A stretch of DNA of 45,241 nt, from NCBI RefSeq assembly GCF_947495455.1, contig NZ_CANLZC010000039.1, positions 1 through 45,241 of the forward strand, written 5' to 3'. The notes under the pieces are model-generated. The model saw only the letters and a program-made list of their open reading frames with translations, was not told the origin of the DNA and ran no database searches. Below are positions 1-8,620 of the stretch, piece after piece. The position numbers and the translations under genes are program-made. The stretch's first letter is position 1. Each line of letters opens with the position of its first letter. This DNA comes from an uncultured Shewanella sp. (GTDB taxonomy: Bacteria > Pseudomonadota > Gammaproteobacteria > Enterobacterales > Shewanellaceae).

Positions 1-104
1 AGCCCTAACATTGACGCAGCGGTCATTTGGGTTAATTTTTTATTACAAACTTCCTTAATCACACCAATGCGGTGCAGTTCGTTTTCACTCATCGTAATTA
101 ACAT
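1..104 (-). CDS. ISNCY-type transposase, N-terminal fragment cut by the window edge
   Basis: Reading the minus strand from the ATG at 104-102 gives about 34 residues beginning MLITMSENELHRIGVIKEVC and ending near AASMLGL at the window edge. The short acidic start followed by a helix-turn-helix segment (KKLTQMTAASMLGL) resembles the N-terminus of ISNCY-family transposases, which carry a DNA-binding HTH before an integrase-like DDE core. An alternative start is the ATG at 92-90 (MSENELHR). The catalytic part lies outside the window, so neither the family nor the integrity of the gene can be confirmed. It reads away from the methyltransferase remnant, as expected for the end of an inserted element. 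Confidence 0.6.
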   Translation of the reverse strand, partial: MLITMSENELHRIGVIKEVCNKKLTQMTAASMLG

Positions 105-147
105 GACACCAATCTAATACACCGGATTATTTGCTCCCAGCATACCA

Positions 148-193
148 AAATGTGACATCTCTAAATTGGGGAAATGTGACATTACTATATTGG
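148..193. repeat. Tandem direct repeat at the insertion-sequence end
   Basis: Two 22-base copies, 148-169 and 172-193, match at 19 of 22 positions. Both begin AAATGTGACAT and end ATTGG, and they are offset by 24 bases. Position and spacing suggest paired transposase binding sites, the outer one forming the terminal repeat. Confidence 0.6.
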
Positions 194-194
194 A

Positions 195-431
195 TCTACA
201 TGTGTGTCCGGTGCGACTCAACTTGAAAATTATTTAAAAATAATGCAATCCGTTGGATTTAAAAATTGCAAAGTGATGGGGTTTAAGACTTATACCAGAG
301 AAGAGTTACTATCTGTGCTTGATTTAGAAACGACAGCAATAAAAAAAGGTGTAGGCCACTTTATGTTTAATCGCATGTTGAATGCTGTTTCAGGCAATAT
401 TCATAGTGTACATCTTTATGCTGAGAAATAG
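195..431 (+). pseudogene. C-terminal remnant of an ArsM-like SAM-dependent methyltransferase
   Basis: The open frame enters from the insertion-sequence junction and reads CVSGATQLENYL and then VGFKNCKV. This is the pattern found near the C-terminus of arsenite S-adenosylmethyltransferases and related class I methyltransferases (Cys-x-Gly-Ala, then a Tyr-x3-aGF segment). It ends NIHSVHLYAEK, like the final strand of that fold. The SAM-binding motifs expected in the first two thirds are absent, because the element starts there. An internal GTG at 204 could start a 75-residue peptide, but a functional enzyme is not possible from this part alone. The downstream arsC and pst genes make an arsenic-related role plausible. 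Assignment to ArsM rather than another methyltransferase is an inference. Confidence 0.55.
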
Positions 432-454
432 TTTTTATTTCCTATGAAGATTAA

Positions 455-1279
455 ATGTGGAATAACGGTATGAAATTATTTTATTTATTAATAGTGCTGA
501 TTTTTATTACGGCTTGTCAGCCTAATGATGAGAGTGTTAGAGAAAAGATTACTATTACAGGTTCAAGTACAGTTGCTCCTTTGATTAGCCTAATGGCAGA
601 AGTTTATGAGAAGCAGTATCCCAATGTCTATATTGATGTACAAACTGGAGGATCTTCTCGTGGTATTGCAGATGCCCGTTCGGGTATGGCTGATATTGGT
701 ATGGTATCAAGACAATTAAAGTTAAGTGAAGTGGACTTATCTTCTTATGTTATTGCGCTAGATGGTATTGCTATGATTGTTCATCGGGATAATCCTATCG
801 TATCTTTGAATAGTCAACAAATTCAAGGGATTTATACTGATCAAGTGAACAATTGGGCTGCATTAGGAGGGGATGATCGAGGGATCACTGTTATTCATAA
901 AGCTGCGGGTCGTTCAACTCAAGAGTTGTTTTTGAATTACTTTCAATTGAATGAAAGTGATGTGAAAGCAGATATTATTATTGGGGATAATCAACATGCC
1001 ATTTTATCGGTAATGCAGTCACCAGAATCAATAGCTTATGTATCTATCGGCGCAGCTCAATTTGAAATTAATCATGGTGCACCCATTAAGTTATTGCCAA
1101 TGAATGGTATAGAAGCGTCGATTCGCATGTTAAAAAGCCATACATTTCCCATTATGAGGGAGCTTAATTTAGTCACTTTAGGAGAGCCATCTCTCGCCGT
1201 TAAGCAATTTATTCAATTTTCGCAATCGTCAGTGGTGTTGCCGATTGTTAATGACCAATTTTTTGTTGTTGCACAATGA
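455..1279 (+). CDS. pstS: Phosphate-binding lipoprotein of the Pst ABC transporter
   Basis: The 274-residue protein has a hydrophobic N-terminus ending in the lipobox ITAC, so it is probably a membrane-anchored periplasmic lipoprotein. The mature part carries phosphate-binder motifs: GSSTVAPL early, GGSSRGIADARSG about 45 residues later, and GRSTQELF near the middle. These contribute the Ser, Arg and Asp contacts to the oxyanion in PstS proteins. Length fits the short PstS class. The start at 455 has a GAAG sequence 5 bases upstream. An ATG at 470 (MKLFYLLIV) would also give a good lipoprotein signal. It overlaps pstC by 4 bases. Beside arsC, it may keep phosphate uptake selective when arsenate competes. 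That role is inferred, and binding of phosphate itself is the family expectation. Confidence 0.85.
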   Translation: MWNNGMKLFYLLIVLIFITACQPNDESVREKITITGSSTVAPLISLMAEVYEKQYPNVYIDVQTGGSSRGIADARSGMADIGMVSRQLKLSEVDLSSYVIALDGIAMIVHRDNPIVSLNSQQIQGIYTDQVNNWAALGGDDRGITVIHKAAGRSTQELFLNYFQLNESDVKADIIIGDNQHAILSVMQSPESIAYVSIGAAQFEINHGAPIKLLPMNGIEASIRMLKSHTFPIMRELNLVTLGEPSLAVKQFIQFSQSSVVLPIVNDQFFVVAQ

Positions 1280-2118
1280 ATAGGCTGTGGATGTTGACAT
1301 CGATGTTACGATTTACTGCTTGGGTATCGGGCGGTATTCTGATTTTCATTGTGATTTTTTTAGCATGGGAAAGTGCAAAATTATTTGCCATTGTTTCTCC
1401 TTTACAGTTATTGACCAGTGAGGCTTGGAACCCGACAAGTCAGCATTTTAATTTAGTGCCCATGTTAGTGGGAAGTCTTTATACAGCATTAGGTGCCATA
1501 TTGCTTGCCATACCTTTTGGTTTAGCCTTGGCTATTTTTGTCCGCTTTTATGCGCCTAAATGGATTGCTCATTTTTTCCGTGTGATAACGGAGTTATTAA
1601 CTGGGGTACCTTCTGTTGTTTTTGGACTTTGGGGCTTATTGGTTATCGTGCCCTATATTAATCAAATTGCGCCACCTGGTGCCAGTTTATTAGCGGGAAC
1701 GTTAGTATTGGCATTAATGATTTTACCTCTAGTTGCTATTACGGCTGATAGTGCTTTAGAAGCTGTGCCAAAGGATTATTATATTGCTGCTTATGCCATG
1801 GGGTTACCGCGCTACAGTATTATTTCTAGTATTATTTTACCTTCTGCTTCACCTGGTATTTTTTCGGGCATGATATTGCAACTGGGTCGTGCTTTAGGAG
1901 AAACCATGGCTGTATTGATGGTTTGTGGAAATGTTGTTCAAATTCCGCACTCAATTTTTGATCCTGTTAGAACGTTAACAGCAAATATCGCTTTAGAGAT
2001 GTCTTATGCAATGGATATTCATCGTTCGGCATTATTTGTGAGTGGTTTTATTTTGTTATTAATGACGAGTTTCTTAGTTTTTATTGTGAGTCGATATAAG
2101 CATGAATATACACAGTAG
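1276..2118 (+). CDS. pstC: Phosphate ABC transporter permease PstC
   Basis: This 280-residue integral membrane protein has about six hydrophobic segments. The permease coupling region (GLPRYSIISSIILPSASPGIFSGMIL, residues about 175-200) contacts the ATPase, and LGRALGETMAVLMV follows it, a stretch very typical of PstC/PstA. The motif LLTGVPSVVFGLWGL near residue 110 is also a Pst permease hallmark. The start overlaps the pstS stop in an ATGA arrangement, and the end overlaps pstA by 17 bases, so translation is coupled. It forms the inner-membrane channel with PstA. Length and motifs are normal. Confidence 0.92.
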   Translation: MNRLWMLTSMLRFTAWVSGGILIFIVIFLAWESAKLFAIVSPLQLLTSEAWNPTSQHFNLVPMLVGSLYTALGAILLAIPFGLALAIFVRFYAPKWIAHFFRVITELLTGVPSVVFGLWGLLVIVPYINQIAPPGASLLAGTLVLALMILPLVAITADSALEAVPKDYYIAAYAMGLPRYSIISSIILPSASPGIFSGMILQLGRALGETMAVLMVCGNVVQIPHSIFDPVRTLTANIALEMSYAMDIHRSALFVSGFILLLMTSFLVFIVSRYKHEYTQ

Positions 2119-2950
2119 AGTATACATTTTTGAGTGGTTTTGGCGCCTCACTATTTGGTTAATGGCAGGTTTATGTTTATTGCTCCCCTTAATGCTTGTG
2201 CTGGATGTACTCTATCGTGGGTTACCTTCTTTAACCTTTAATTTCTTATTGGATAATCCAATGAATGCTGGAACAAAAGGTGGGATCTACGCCATCATAG
2301 TCTCTACTTTTTGGGTACTTTTTGTGTGCTTCTTAGTCGTGATCCCTGTGGGCATTGGCAGTGCGTTATATTTGAGCGAGTGCCTAAAGGTGGGCAGTAA
2401 AAAAGGTCAGGTTATTCGGCTGAGTTTACGTATTTTATCGTCCGTGCCTTCTATTGTGTTTGGCTTATTTGGATATGCCATGTTCGCTATTTATTTTAAG
2501 ATGGGGTTTTCTATTTTATCGGGAGGATTAAGTTTAGCGTGTATGGTGCTGCCGTTATTTATTCTCATTTCAGAGCAAGCTTTTCAAGCGGTACCCAGTG
2601 AATACAAGAAGTCTTCAGAGGCATTGAATATATCTCTGGGTGCTTATATCGCAAAGATATTATTACCTATGAGCAGTCCCGGTGTGATCAGTGCCTTGAT
2701 TATCAGTGTGGGAAGGGCACTGGCGGAAACAGCGGTATTGATTTACACCGCAGGTTATGTGACTAGAGAGCCGAGTACCTTGTATGACTCTGGGCGTGTG
2801 TTGTCTGTTCATATTTATGATCTATCGATGAATGTGATTGGTGGCCAACAAAATGCGGCAACGACGGCAGCTTTCTTACTTATTTTGTTAATTTTGCTAA
2901 ATATTTTAGCAAGACGGATCAGTCATAGATTAACTCGGCATTCAAGGTGA
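2102..2950 (+). CDS. pstA: Phosphate ABC transporter permease PstA
   Basis: The 282-residue membrane protein pairs with PstC. It shows the same family signatures: ILSSVPSIVFGLFGYAMF (around residue 110-128), EALNISLGAYIAKILLP (the ATPase-coupling loop) and VGRALAETAVLIYTAGY. Six or so membrane segments are evident. The ATG at 2102 overlaps the end of pstC, and pstB begins 11 bases after the stop. It provides the second half of the translocation pathway for phosphate. The overlap and gene order leave little doubt that the four genes are one operon. Confidence 0.92.
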   Translation: MNIHSRVYIFEWFWRLTIWLMAGLCLLLPLMLVLDVLYRGLPSLTFNFLLDNPMNAGTKGGIYAIIVSTFWVLFVCFLVVIPVGIGSALYLSECLKVGSKKGQVIRLSLRILSSVPSIVFGLFGYAMFAIYFKMGFSILSGGLSLACMVLPLFILISEQAFQAVPSEYKKSSEALNISLGAYIAKILLPMSSPGVISALIISVGRALAETAVLIYTAGYVTREPSTLYDSGRVLSVHIYDLSMNVIGGQQNAATTAAFLLILLILLNILARRISHRLTRHSR

Positions 2951-2960
2951 GGAGAGAAAA

Positions 2961-3773
2961 ATGCATTTTTTGAGTCGATTGATGAAAAAGAGTGAAGCTT
3001 TGACTGAACAAACTGCAGCCAGTCTTGAAATCAATCAGTTATCTATTAAGTATTGTCATAAACAAGCGATTAATAATGCTTCGTTAATCGCAAAACCTGG
3101 AAAGATAACTGCGCTTATTGGCCCGTCAGGCTGCGGTAAAAGCAGTTTGTTAAGTACTATTAATCGTATTCATAAGTTAGTGCCTGAATGTTGCGTAGAA
3201 GGAGAGATTAAACTTGACGGTGTCAATATTGATACCATACCAGATAGTATACTCAGGCAACGTGTTGGTATGGTTTTTCAACAGCCCAATCCATTTCCTC
3301 TTTCAATTGAGGATAATATTCAGTTCCCTTTACGTCAGTACGGCATTACGAATAAAGCTATTTTGAAACAAAAAGTCGAGAAAGTACTGCGAGAGGTAAA
3401 TTTGTGGAGCGAAGTGAGGCAGGATTTAAAGAAGGGAGCTTTTATGCTCTCTGGTGGGCAACAGCAAAGACTGTGTATTGCACGTTCATTGGCGTTAGCG
3501 CCGAGTATCTTACTACTTGATGAACCTTGCAGCGCACTTGATCCACTGTCTACTGCCAGTATTGAAGGTTTATTATTAAAGTTAAAAGATAAAGTGACCA
3601 TTATTATTGTGACCCATAATTTAGGTCAAGCAAGGCGTATTGCCGATCAAGTGTGTGTGTGTTGGGTGAATGAAGAGGGAGGCTGTATTGTTGAAAGTGG
3701 CAGTAATGACAAAATATTTAACCATCCAACTCATTCTGCGACACATTTATTTTGTCATGGTTTACAGGGGTAA
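2961..3773 (+). CDS. pstB: Phosphate ABC transporter ATP-binding protein PstB
   Basis: The 270-residue cytoplasmic ATPase carries Walker A GPSGCGKS (residues 54-61), the PstB-typical Q-loop region VGMVFQQPNPFPLSIEDN, the ABC signature LSGGQQQR (163-170), Walker B ILLLDEPCSALDP and the switch His in VTHNLGQARR. A strong GGTGAGGAG lies just upstream of the ATG at 2961. It has about 20 extra N-terminal residues before the first strand compared with short PstB proteins. It powers import of phosphate through PstCA. arsC follows after three bases, so the reductase is translated from the same message. Confidence 0.93.
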   Translation: MHFLSRLMKKSEALTEQTAASLEINQLSIKYCHKQAINNASLIAKPGKITALIGPSGCGKSSLLSTINRIHKLVPECCVEGEIKLDGVNIDTIPDSILRQRVGMVFQQPNPFPLSIEDNIQFPLRQYGITNKAILKQKVEKVLREVNLWSEVRQDLKKGAFMLSGGQQQRLCIARSLALAPSILLLDEPCSALDPLSTASIEGLLLKLKDKVTIIIVTHNLGQARRIADQVCVCWVNEEGGCIVESGSNDKIFNHPTHSATHLFCHGLQG

Positions 3774-3776
3774 ATA

Positions 3777-4190
3777 ATGAATATTCTCGTTGTTTGTACT
3801 GGGAATGCATGCCGATCTCAGATGTTACATGGTTTCTTAAAGCAGTATTTAGGTTTTAACGTATACAGTGCTGGCATTGAAACTCATGGAGTTAATCCGA
3901 TAGCTATTCGTGTGATGAAAGAAGTCAATATTGATATTGCTGATCATCAATCTAACTTAATAGATGATTATCAAGATATGCGCTTTGATTACCTTATTAG
4001 TGTGTGTGACAGAGCGAATGAAATGTGTCCCACTTTCTCTCATAATTTAAAAAGAATTCATCATAGCTTTGAGGATCCGAGCTTGTTTTTGGGGGTGGAG
4101 AGTCAAGTCATAGATGAGTTTCGCCGAGTGAGAGATCAAATTAGTGAATTTGCTGAGCAATTATCGATAAGCTTGCCAATATCGCTTTGA
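3777..4190 (+). CDS. arsC: Thioredoxin-type arsenate reductase
   Basis: This 137-residue low-molecular-weight phosphatase-fold protein starts with the P-loop C7-TGNAC-R13-S. It also carries the two further cysteines that distinguish arsenate reductases of the Staphylococcus aureus pI258 type, C77 and C84 (VCDRANEMCPTF), separated by seven positions as in that family. HHSFEDPS follows, matching the conserved WxFxDP region. It reduces arsenate to arsenite, with the oxidised enzyme recycled by thioredoxin. It lies 3 bases after pstB, so arsenate entering with phosphate would be reduced by a co-expressed enzyme. No arsenite exporter is visible in the window. A tyrosine-phosphatase role is less likely because of C77 and C84. 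Confidence 0.87.
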   Translation: MNILVVCTGNACRSQMLHGFLKQYLGFNVYSAGIETHGVNPIAIRVMKEVNIDIADHQSNLIDDYQDMRFDYLISVCDRANEMCPTFSHNLKRIHHSFEDPSLFLGVESQVIDEFRRVRDQISEFAEQLSISLPISL

Positions 4191-4252
4191 GATTGAAGAT
4201 TTCGCGTTTAAAGTTACATATTGTTTACATTAAATTATTTATCCTGTAGATT

Positions 4253-4518
4253 TATACCCGTGATACTTGAAGGTGCATGTTTTCAGAGCCTGTAAAAGTG
4301 CCTAATTCAAGGCGTATTATTGCAAGAATGCTATTGCCTTTTAAGATGATACAACGCAGAAGTCGGTGCTTTTACAGACTCCCAAAGGGCTGGTTTAAAA
4401 GCCTTTTATACTGTGTTACTGAACATCAGCTTAGAATAACTAGGCACGCTGTTCAAAGCCTTGTCTAAAAGGCTTTTCATTCCAGCTGAACCCTGCACCT
4501 TCAAGTATCACGGGTATA
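4253..4518. mobile_element. Miniature inverted-repeat transposable element (MITE), about 266 bp
   Basis: Perfect 25-base inverted ends lie at 4253-4277 and 4494-4518 (TATACCCGTGATACTTGAAG... and its complement). Read as TA-TACCCG...CGGGTA-TA, the outer TA on each side fits a TA target duplication, as left by IS630/Tc1-mariner transposases. The interior contains several smaller inverted segments (GCCTT/AAGGC types) and no convincing gene. It fills most of the 400-base gap between arsC and the kinase gene and ends 72 bases before the kinase start. Confidence 0.8.
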
Positions 4519-4590
4519 GGTTTCAAATAAGTTAGGGGCTGAGTCTTACCTTTTCTGGCAAGTTTGTCATGATTTGAGGGGCGCAGAAAA

Positions 4591-7500
4591 ATGAGCTTAT
4601 GTCAGTTACCGACTTCCCATATTTCAACAAAATTTCATTCTGAACACTATCAGTTACTGGATAAAATTGGTCAAGGTGGCTTTGGACAAGTTTATCGTGC
4701 GACCCATATTAAAACCAATCAAATGGTGGCCATTAAATTTTTAACCTTGTCTTCTGATTTTGATGAAGATAAGCGTCAGCGTTACCTTGCAAGATTTCAG
4801 CGTGAAACTCAATTAAACAGTCGTCTTTCTCACCCCAATATTGTGCGTTTACTCGATAAGGGTTGCATTGACGATGAGCTGATCTACGCCGTTTTTGAAT
4901 ATATTGAAGGTCAATCCCTAAAGGAAGTGTTATTTGAGCAGGGTCCATTGAGGCCAATACAAGCGGTTAATGTGATGTCTCAAGTTTTAGATTCTTTATC
5001 CCATGCCCATGAACGTGGTGTGATCCATAGAGATCTTAAGCCTGCCAATATCATGTTAATGAAATCGGATGTTAATCATCATGTCAAAATCCTTGATTTT
5101 GGAATTGGTGCACTGACAAATGAAGCGCGAAAAGCTGATGATTTAAGTTTGACATTAACTCAAGAAACATTAGGCACCCCTTCCTACAGTGCGCCGGAGC
5201 AATTGAGAGGCGAGCCCCCTACAATCAAAAGTGATTTATATGTATGGGGACTGGTGTTCCTTGAATGTTTAACAGGGCAAACTGTGATGGCAGGTGCTAA
5301 TTTAGCGTCCATTTTTCATAAACAATTAAGTCAATCCAATGTGCCTATTCCCGTTGGGTTAGCGGGCCACCCTGTGGCAAATTTATTGCGCCGTGTTTTA
5401 AATAAGAAAGTGCAAGAGCGAGCGGGAGTGGCGGCGGAGATTTATCGTGAGTTGAACCAGTTAAATTTTTTATCTTTAGTGGGGCAACTTGCTCCTTTAA
5501 TAGAGCAGGCTCATGAGGCTAGGCCTTCTGCTACATCCACTGTATTGATGGATTATGATGAAACACAACTGGATCTAGATGTCTTTGCTTTTAGTGGTTT
5601 GGTTGAACGTAAACAGATCAGTGTACTGTGCTTATCATTACATATTATTTCACTTGTTGAAGATCGAGTGGATTTAGAGGTTATCGATGCCATTCATCGC
5701 GATCAAAAGTCGCAATGCTCAAATATAGCCGTGAGCTTTGGTGCTTTTCATGTTGGGGATCTTGGAGATACTCAACTCTTCTATTTTGGCTATCCTAAAG
5801 TGAGTGATAATGATAGCCGCTTATGTGCGCGTACGGCACTGGAAATAAACAGCCGATTGAATAAATGTAACGCCTTACTGAGGTTGAGTGTTGGTATTGA
5901 AGTGCAAGTGAGAATGGCGATGAATACTGGCGTGGTGACCCATTATCGAGATTCAGTGCCTGAAGGGGATACGATTAACCGTGCTATGGCATTAATGCGC
6001 TATGCCATGGCGCAACAAATATTATGTACTCAAGCCAGTGAACGACTCCTTGGCAATCATATTGAGTTTGCTGAAAGCAAAATAAAAAGTGATGATTTGT
6101 TTTTTCAAGGTGGTGTTTATCAGTTGCTTGGTGAGCGTAAGGTGGAAGCCTTTAGTTTTCTTAGGGCTAATGCTCGTTATCATGACTTCATTGGTCGAGA
6201 ACCAGAGATGCGGCTGTTACTGTCTTTGGTTGAAGAGAGTAAAGGAAAAGCGGCTTATCTGTATGGTGAAGCTGGAATAGGTAAATCTCGATTGATGTTT
6301 GAGTTAAGGAAGGCAGTCAACACACACGAACAAATTATCATTCAGTGTTTACCGGAGCATCAATTTAATGCCTTATACCCGATTTTATCATTGTTGAAAT
6401 ATGCTTATTCTGTCGAGAGAGTCACTTCTACTCGCTTGATCCAACAATTCACATCCATATTAAATCAATATGATGGCGTTGATACCGAGCAGAGCATCCT
6501 TGTTTTGTGTATTTGGTTCGGGTTGACTTTACCTGATACGCAAGATGTTATGGATTTAAAACCAGATAAACAGAAAAGCATTCTGTTTGATGTATTACTC
6601 ATTTTATTGCGAAATATACCAGGTAGACAAGATAAGCCACTTTCTTTATTGATTTTTGAAGATTTACATTGGAGCGATCCAACGAGTTTGGAATTTTTGC
6701 GTTATTTACTTCAACATCCATTGTGTGATAGCGGAAAAATAACCTTATTAATGACCTCTAGGAAGGCGTTGTCGCAACTTTGGCATGAGAATATTGCGGC
6801 TGTGAAATTAAAGGGGCTGACACAAAGGCAAATTCATCAAATCGTGAAGAATATGTTTGAACGAGAGAATGTTGCGACGCGAGTATTAGCGCTTGTCTGC
6901 CAGCGTACCGATGGTATTCCATTGTTTATTGAAGAACTGGTTAATATGCTTCGGGATAAAAAATGGATACAGGTACTTAATGGTCAGGTGGATTTTGTGA
7001 GTGATGCAGCCTTATCTGAAATTCCTCATACCTTATTGGATTCTTTGCAACAAAAACTGGATGCTTTAGTGTATGCAAAAGAGACGGTGCAATTGGCCGC
7101 TTGTATTGGCCGTGAATTTGACTATGGCTTATTGGTTGCCGCATCGGATCGCACTGAAGAGAAAGTACAAAATGATATTGATGAATTATTAAATCAAGCA
7201 TTAATTTATCAATTGAGGCAAGTGAAAGGTGATCGTTATATTTTTAAACATGCTTTAGTGCATGAAGCTGCTTATGCCAACATTGATAGTCGCAATAAAA
7301 AGCACTTCCATGGATTAATTGCTCATGAACTACTGCAAACAGAAGCACCTAACGCCATGGAAGTGGCGCTTCATTTTGCTCATGCTGCTCATTTTACTCA
7401 GGCGACATTCCAGGGATTAATGGCATTAAAACGCTTGTCTGTGGCGGGGGCAAATGCGGAAGTGTTAAGTTTAACTGAGCAGTTAATGACTTGGATAAAT

Positions 7501-8598
7501 GAAATACCCGATCCGGAACATCGCGCTTTATCAAGATTGAAATGTTACCAGATGAGTCTTTCTTCAGAGCTCGTGGTAAACAGTTATACCTCTGAGACCG
7601 CTCAGCGATGGAATCAGGATATTCAAGGTATTTTGCCTACTCTTTCAAGGAGGGTGAAACAAAGTGAAGGGCATTTGTGTCATCAATTGACTATGACCAG
7701 TGAATTTCTTCATTTTTTGCATTTACATCATTCCTCTCAGTATCAAGAGGCAAGGGTGTTAGGCGAAGGGTTGTTAATACGCTATGATGTGGCTGATTAT
7801 CAAGAATATCATGTGCCGACTTTGTGTTTCTTGGCGCAAAACTACCAGTTAACTGGCAGTTTTCATCATTCTATTGAACGATTTGAAGCGGCCATTGCTT
7901 TATATGAAACTGTGCCTCAACAATTGTTTATGGAAAACAATACCGACTTTAAGCCCTATTGTTTAGGCATGTTATCTTTATCTTATTTACACATAGATCA
8001 ATTGGATAAAGCCATAGTACTGGCTCAATCAGCGGTTAATTTATCCGGCGAAGGTCATTATCCCGTGTCCTGTGTTGCATCGCATATTTTTTATGCCTTA
8101 TGCATGAGCTTCAAGGGAAATGATGCAGAGGTGATAAATATCTGTGAGAATTATTATCGCCAATACTATCAAGCTGATAATCCAGTATTTTATACTCTTT
8201 ATATTGATATTTTATTGGAAACGGCAAAAGGGAACTTAAATAAAGCGAAGCAGAGTGTTATGACTTTATGTGACTCTGATTACGATTTTGCTACGGGTTG
8301 GTACATTCATTTTATCGCTAAAAAATTGCTGGCTCAGTCTCGTGTTGATGAAGCATTATTATTAATGGAACTATCTTTTGACAAGTCCATTAATAATAAT
8401 GAGATGGCCGCTATGCCCATTGTACAAAATACTCTGGCATTGGTGCTGTTTAGACAAGAAAAAGGGCCGTGTGAGAGAGGTAAGTTGCTTTTGCACGCAT
8501 CGATTAAATTAGCGAAAAAACAAAAAGCTTATTTATTTTTAAAAGAAGCCTTGTTAATTAAAAAGCAATGGCTGAAAAACGATGATGTTATCCATTAA
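4591..8598 (+). CDS. TOMM-system Ser/Thr kinase / cyclase-homology / ATPase fusion protein
   Basis: The 1335-residue multidomain cytoplasmic protein has four parts. Residues about 20-290 are a Ser/Thr kinase with glycine loop GQGGFG, catalytic K49 (VAIK), HRDLKPAN (D148), DFG 169-171 and APE 201-203, so it looks active. Residues about 335-525 resemble a class III nucleotide cyclase (LGDTQLFYFGYP, VRMAMNTGVV, EGDTINRAMALM). The first metal-binding Asp region reads VLCLSLHIIS, so this part is probably not catalytic. Residues about 535-800 are a STAND/AAA-like ATPase with Walker A GEAGIGKS near 558-565 and Walker B LLIFED near 686-691. The rest is helical and TPR-like. Length and order fit the TOMM kinase/cyclase fusion family (TIGR03903). 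It is 22 bases from the precursor gene. Its role is inferred to be regulatory. Confidence 0.85.
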   Translation: MSLCQLPTSHISTKFHSEHYQLLDKIGQGGFGQVYRATHIKTNQMVAIKFLTLSSDFDEDKRQRYLARFQRETQLNSRLSHPNIVRLLDKGCIDDELIYAVFEYIEGQSLKEVLFEQGPLRPIQAVNVMSQVLDSLSHAHERGVIHRDLKPANIMLMKSDVNHHVKILDFGIGALTNEARKADDLSLTLTQETLGTPSYSAPEQLRGEPPTIKSDLYVWGLVFLECLTGQTVMAGANLASIFHKQLSQSNVPIPVGLAGHPVANLLRRVLNKKVQERAGVAAEIYRELNQLNFLSLVGQLAPLIEQAHEARPSATSTVLMDYDETQLDLDVFAFSGLVERKQISVLCLSLHIISLVEDRVDLEVIDAIHRDQKSQCSNIAVSFGAFHVGDLGDTQLFYFGYPKVSDNDSRLCARTALEINSRLNKCNALLRLSVGIEVQVRMAMNTGVVTHYRDSVPEGDTINRAMALMRYAMAQQILCTQASERLLGNHIEFAESKIKSDDLFFQGGVYQLLGERKVEAFSFLRANARYHDFIGREPEMRLLLSLVEESKGKAAYLYGEAGIGKSRLMFELRKAVNTHEQIIIQCLPEHQFNALYPILSLLKYAYSVERVTSTRLIQQFTSILNQYDGVDTEQSILVLCIWFGLTLPDTQDVMDLKPDKQKSILFDVLLILLRNIPGRQDKPLSLLIFEDLHWSDPTSLEFLRYLLQHPLCDSGKITLLMTSRKALSQLWHENIAAVKLKGLTQRQIHQIVKNMFERENVATRVLALVCQRTDGIPLFIEELVNMLRDKKWIQVLNGQVDFVSDAALSEIPHTLLDSLQQKLDALVYAKETVQLAACIGREFDYGLLVAASDRTEEKVQNDIDELLNQALIYQLRQVKGDRYIFKHALVHEAAYANIDSRNKKHFHGLIAHELLQTEAPNAMEVALHFAHAAHFTQATFQGLMALKRLSVAGANAEVLSLTEQLMTWINEIPDPEHRALSRLKCYQMSLSSELVVNSYTSETAQRWNQDIQGILPTLSRRVKQSEGHLCHQLTMTSEFLHFLHLHHSSQYQEARVLGEGLLIRYDVADYQEYHVPTLCFLAQNYQLTGSFHHSIERFEAAIALYETVPQQLFMENNTDFKPYCLGMLSLSYLHIDQLDKAIVLAQSAVNLSGEGHYPVSCVASHIFYALCMSFKGNDAEVINICENYYRQYYQADNPVFYTLYIDILLETAKGNLNKAKQSVMTLCDSDYDFATGWYIHFIAKKLLAQSRVDEALLLMELSFDKSINNNEMAAMPIVQNTLALVLFRQEKGPCERGKLLLHASIKLAKKQKAYLFLKEALLIKKQWLKNDDVIH

Positions 8599-8620
8599 TA
8601 TTAATCAAAAAAGGTGAGCG

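Larger units (their letters stand above)
1..194. mobile_element. End of an insertion sequence (ISNCY-like), rest outside the window
   Basis: The segment holds the start of a transposase gene on the minus strand, about 45 bases of leader, and two near-identical direct repeats at 148-193 of the kind transposases bind at element ends. Immediately beyond, at about 195-203, an open frame with methyltransferase C-terminal similarity begins without its own plausible start. The exact boundary is inferred, because the other end and the target duplication are not in the window. Confidence 0.55.

Noticed and set aside
4277..4468. 63-codon open frame between arsC and the kinase gene
   Set aside because: It lies wholly inside the inverted-repeat element, starts in its end repeat, lacks a ribosome-binding site and has no recognisable protein pattern.
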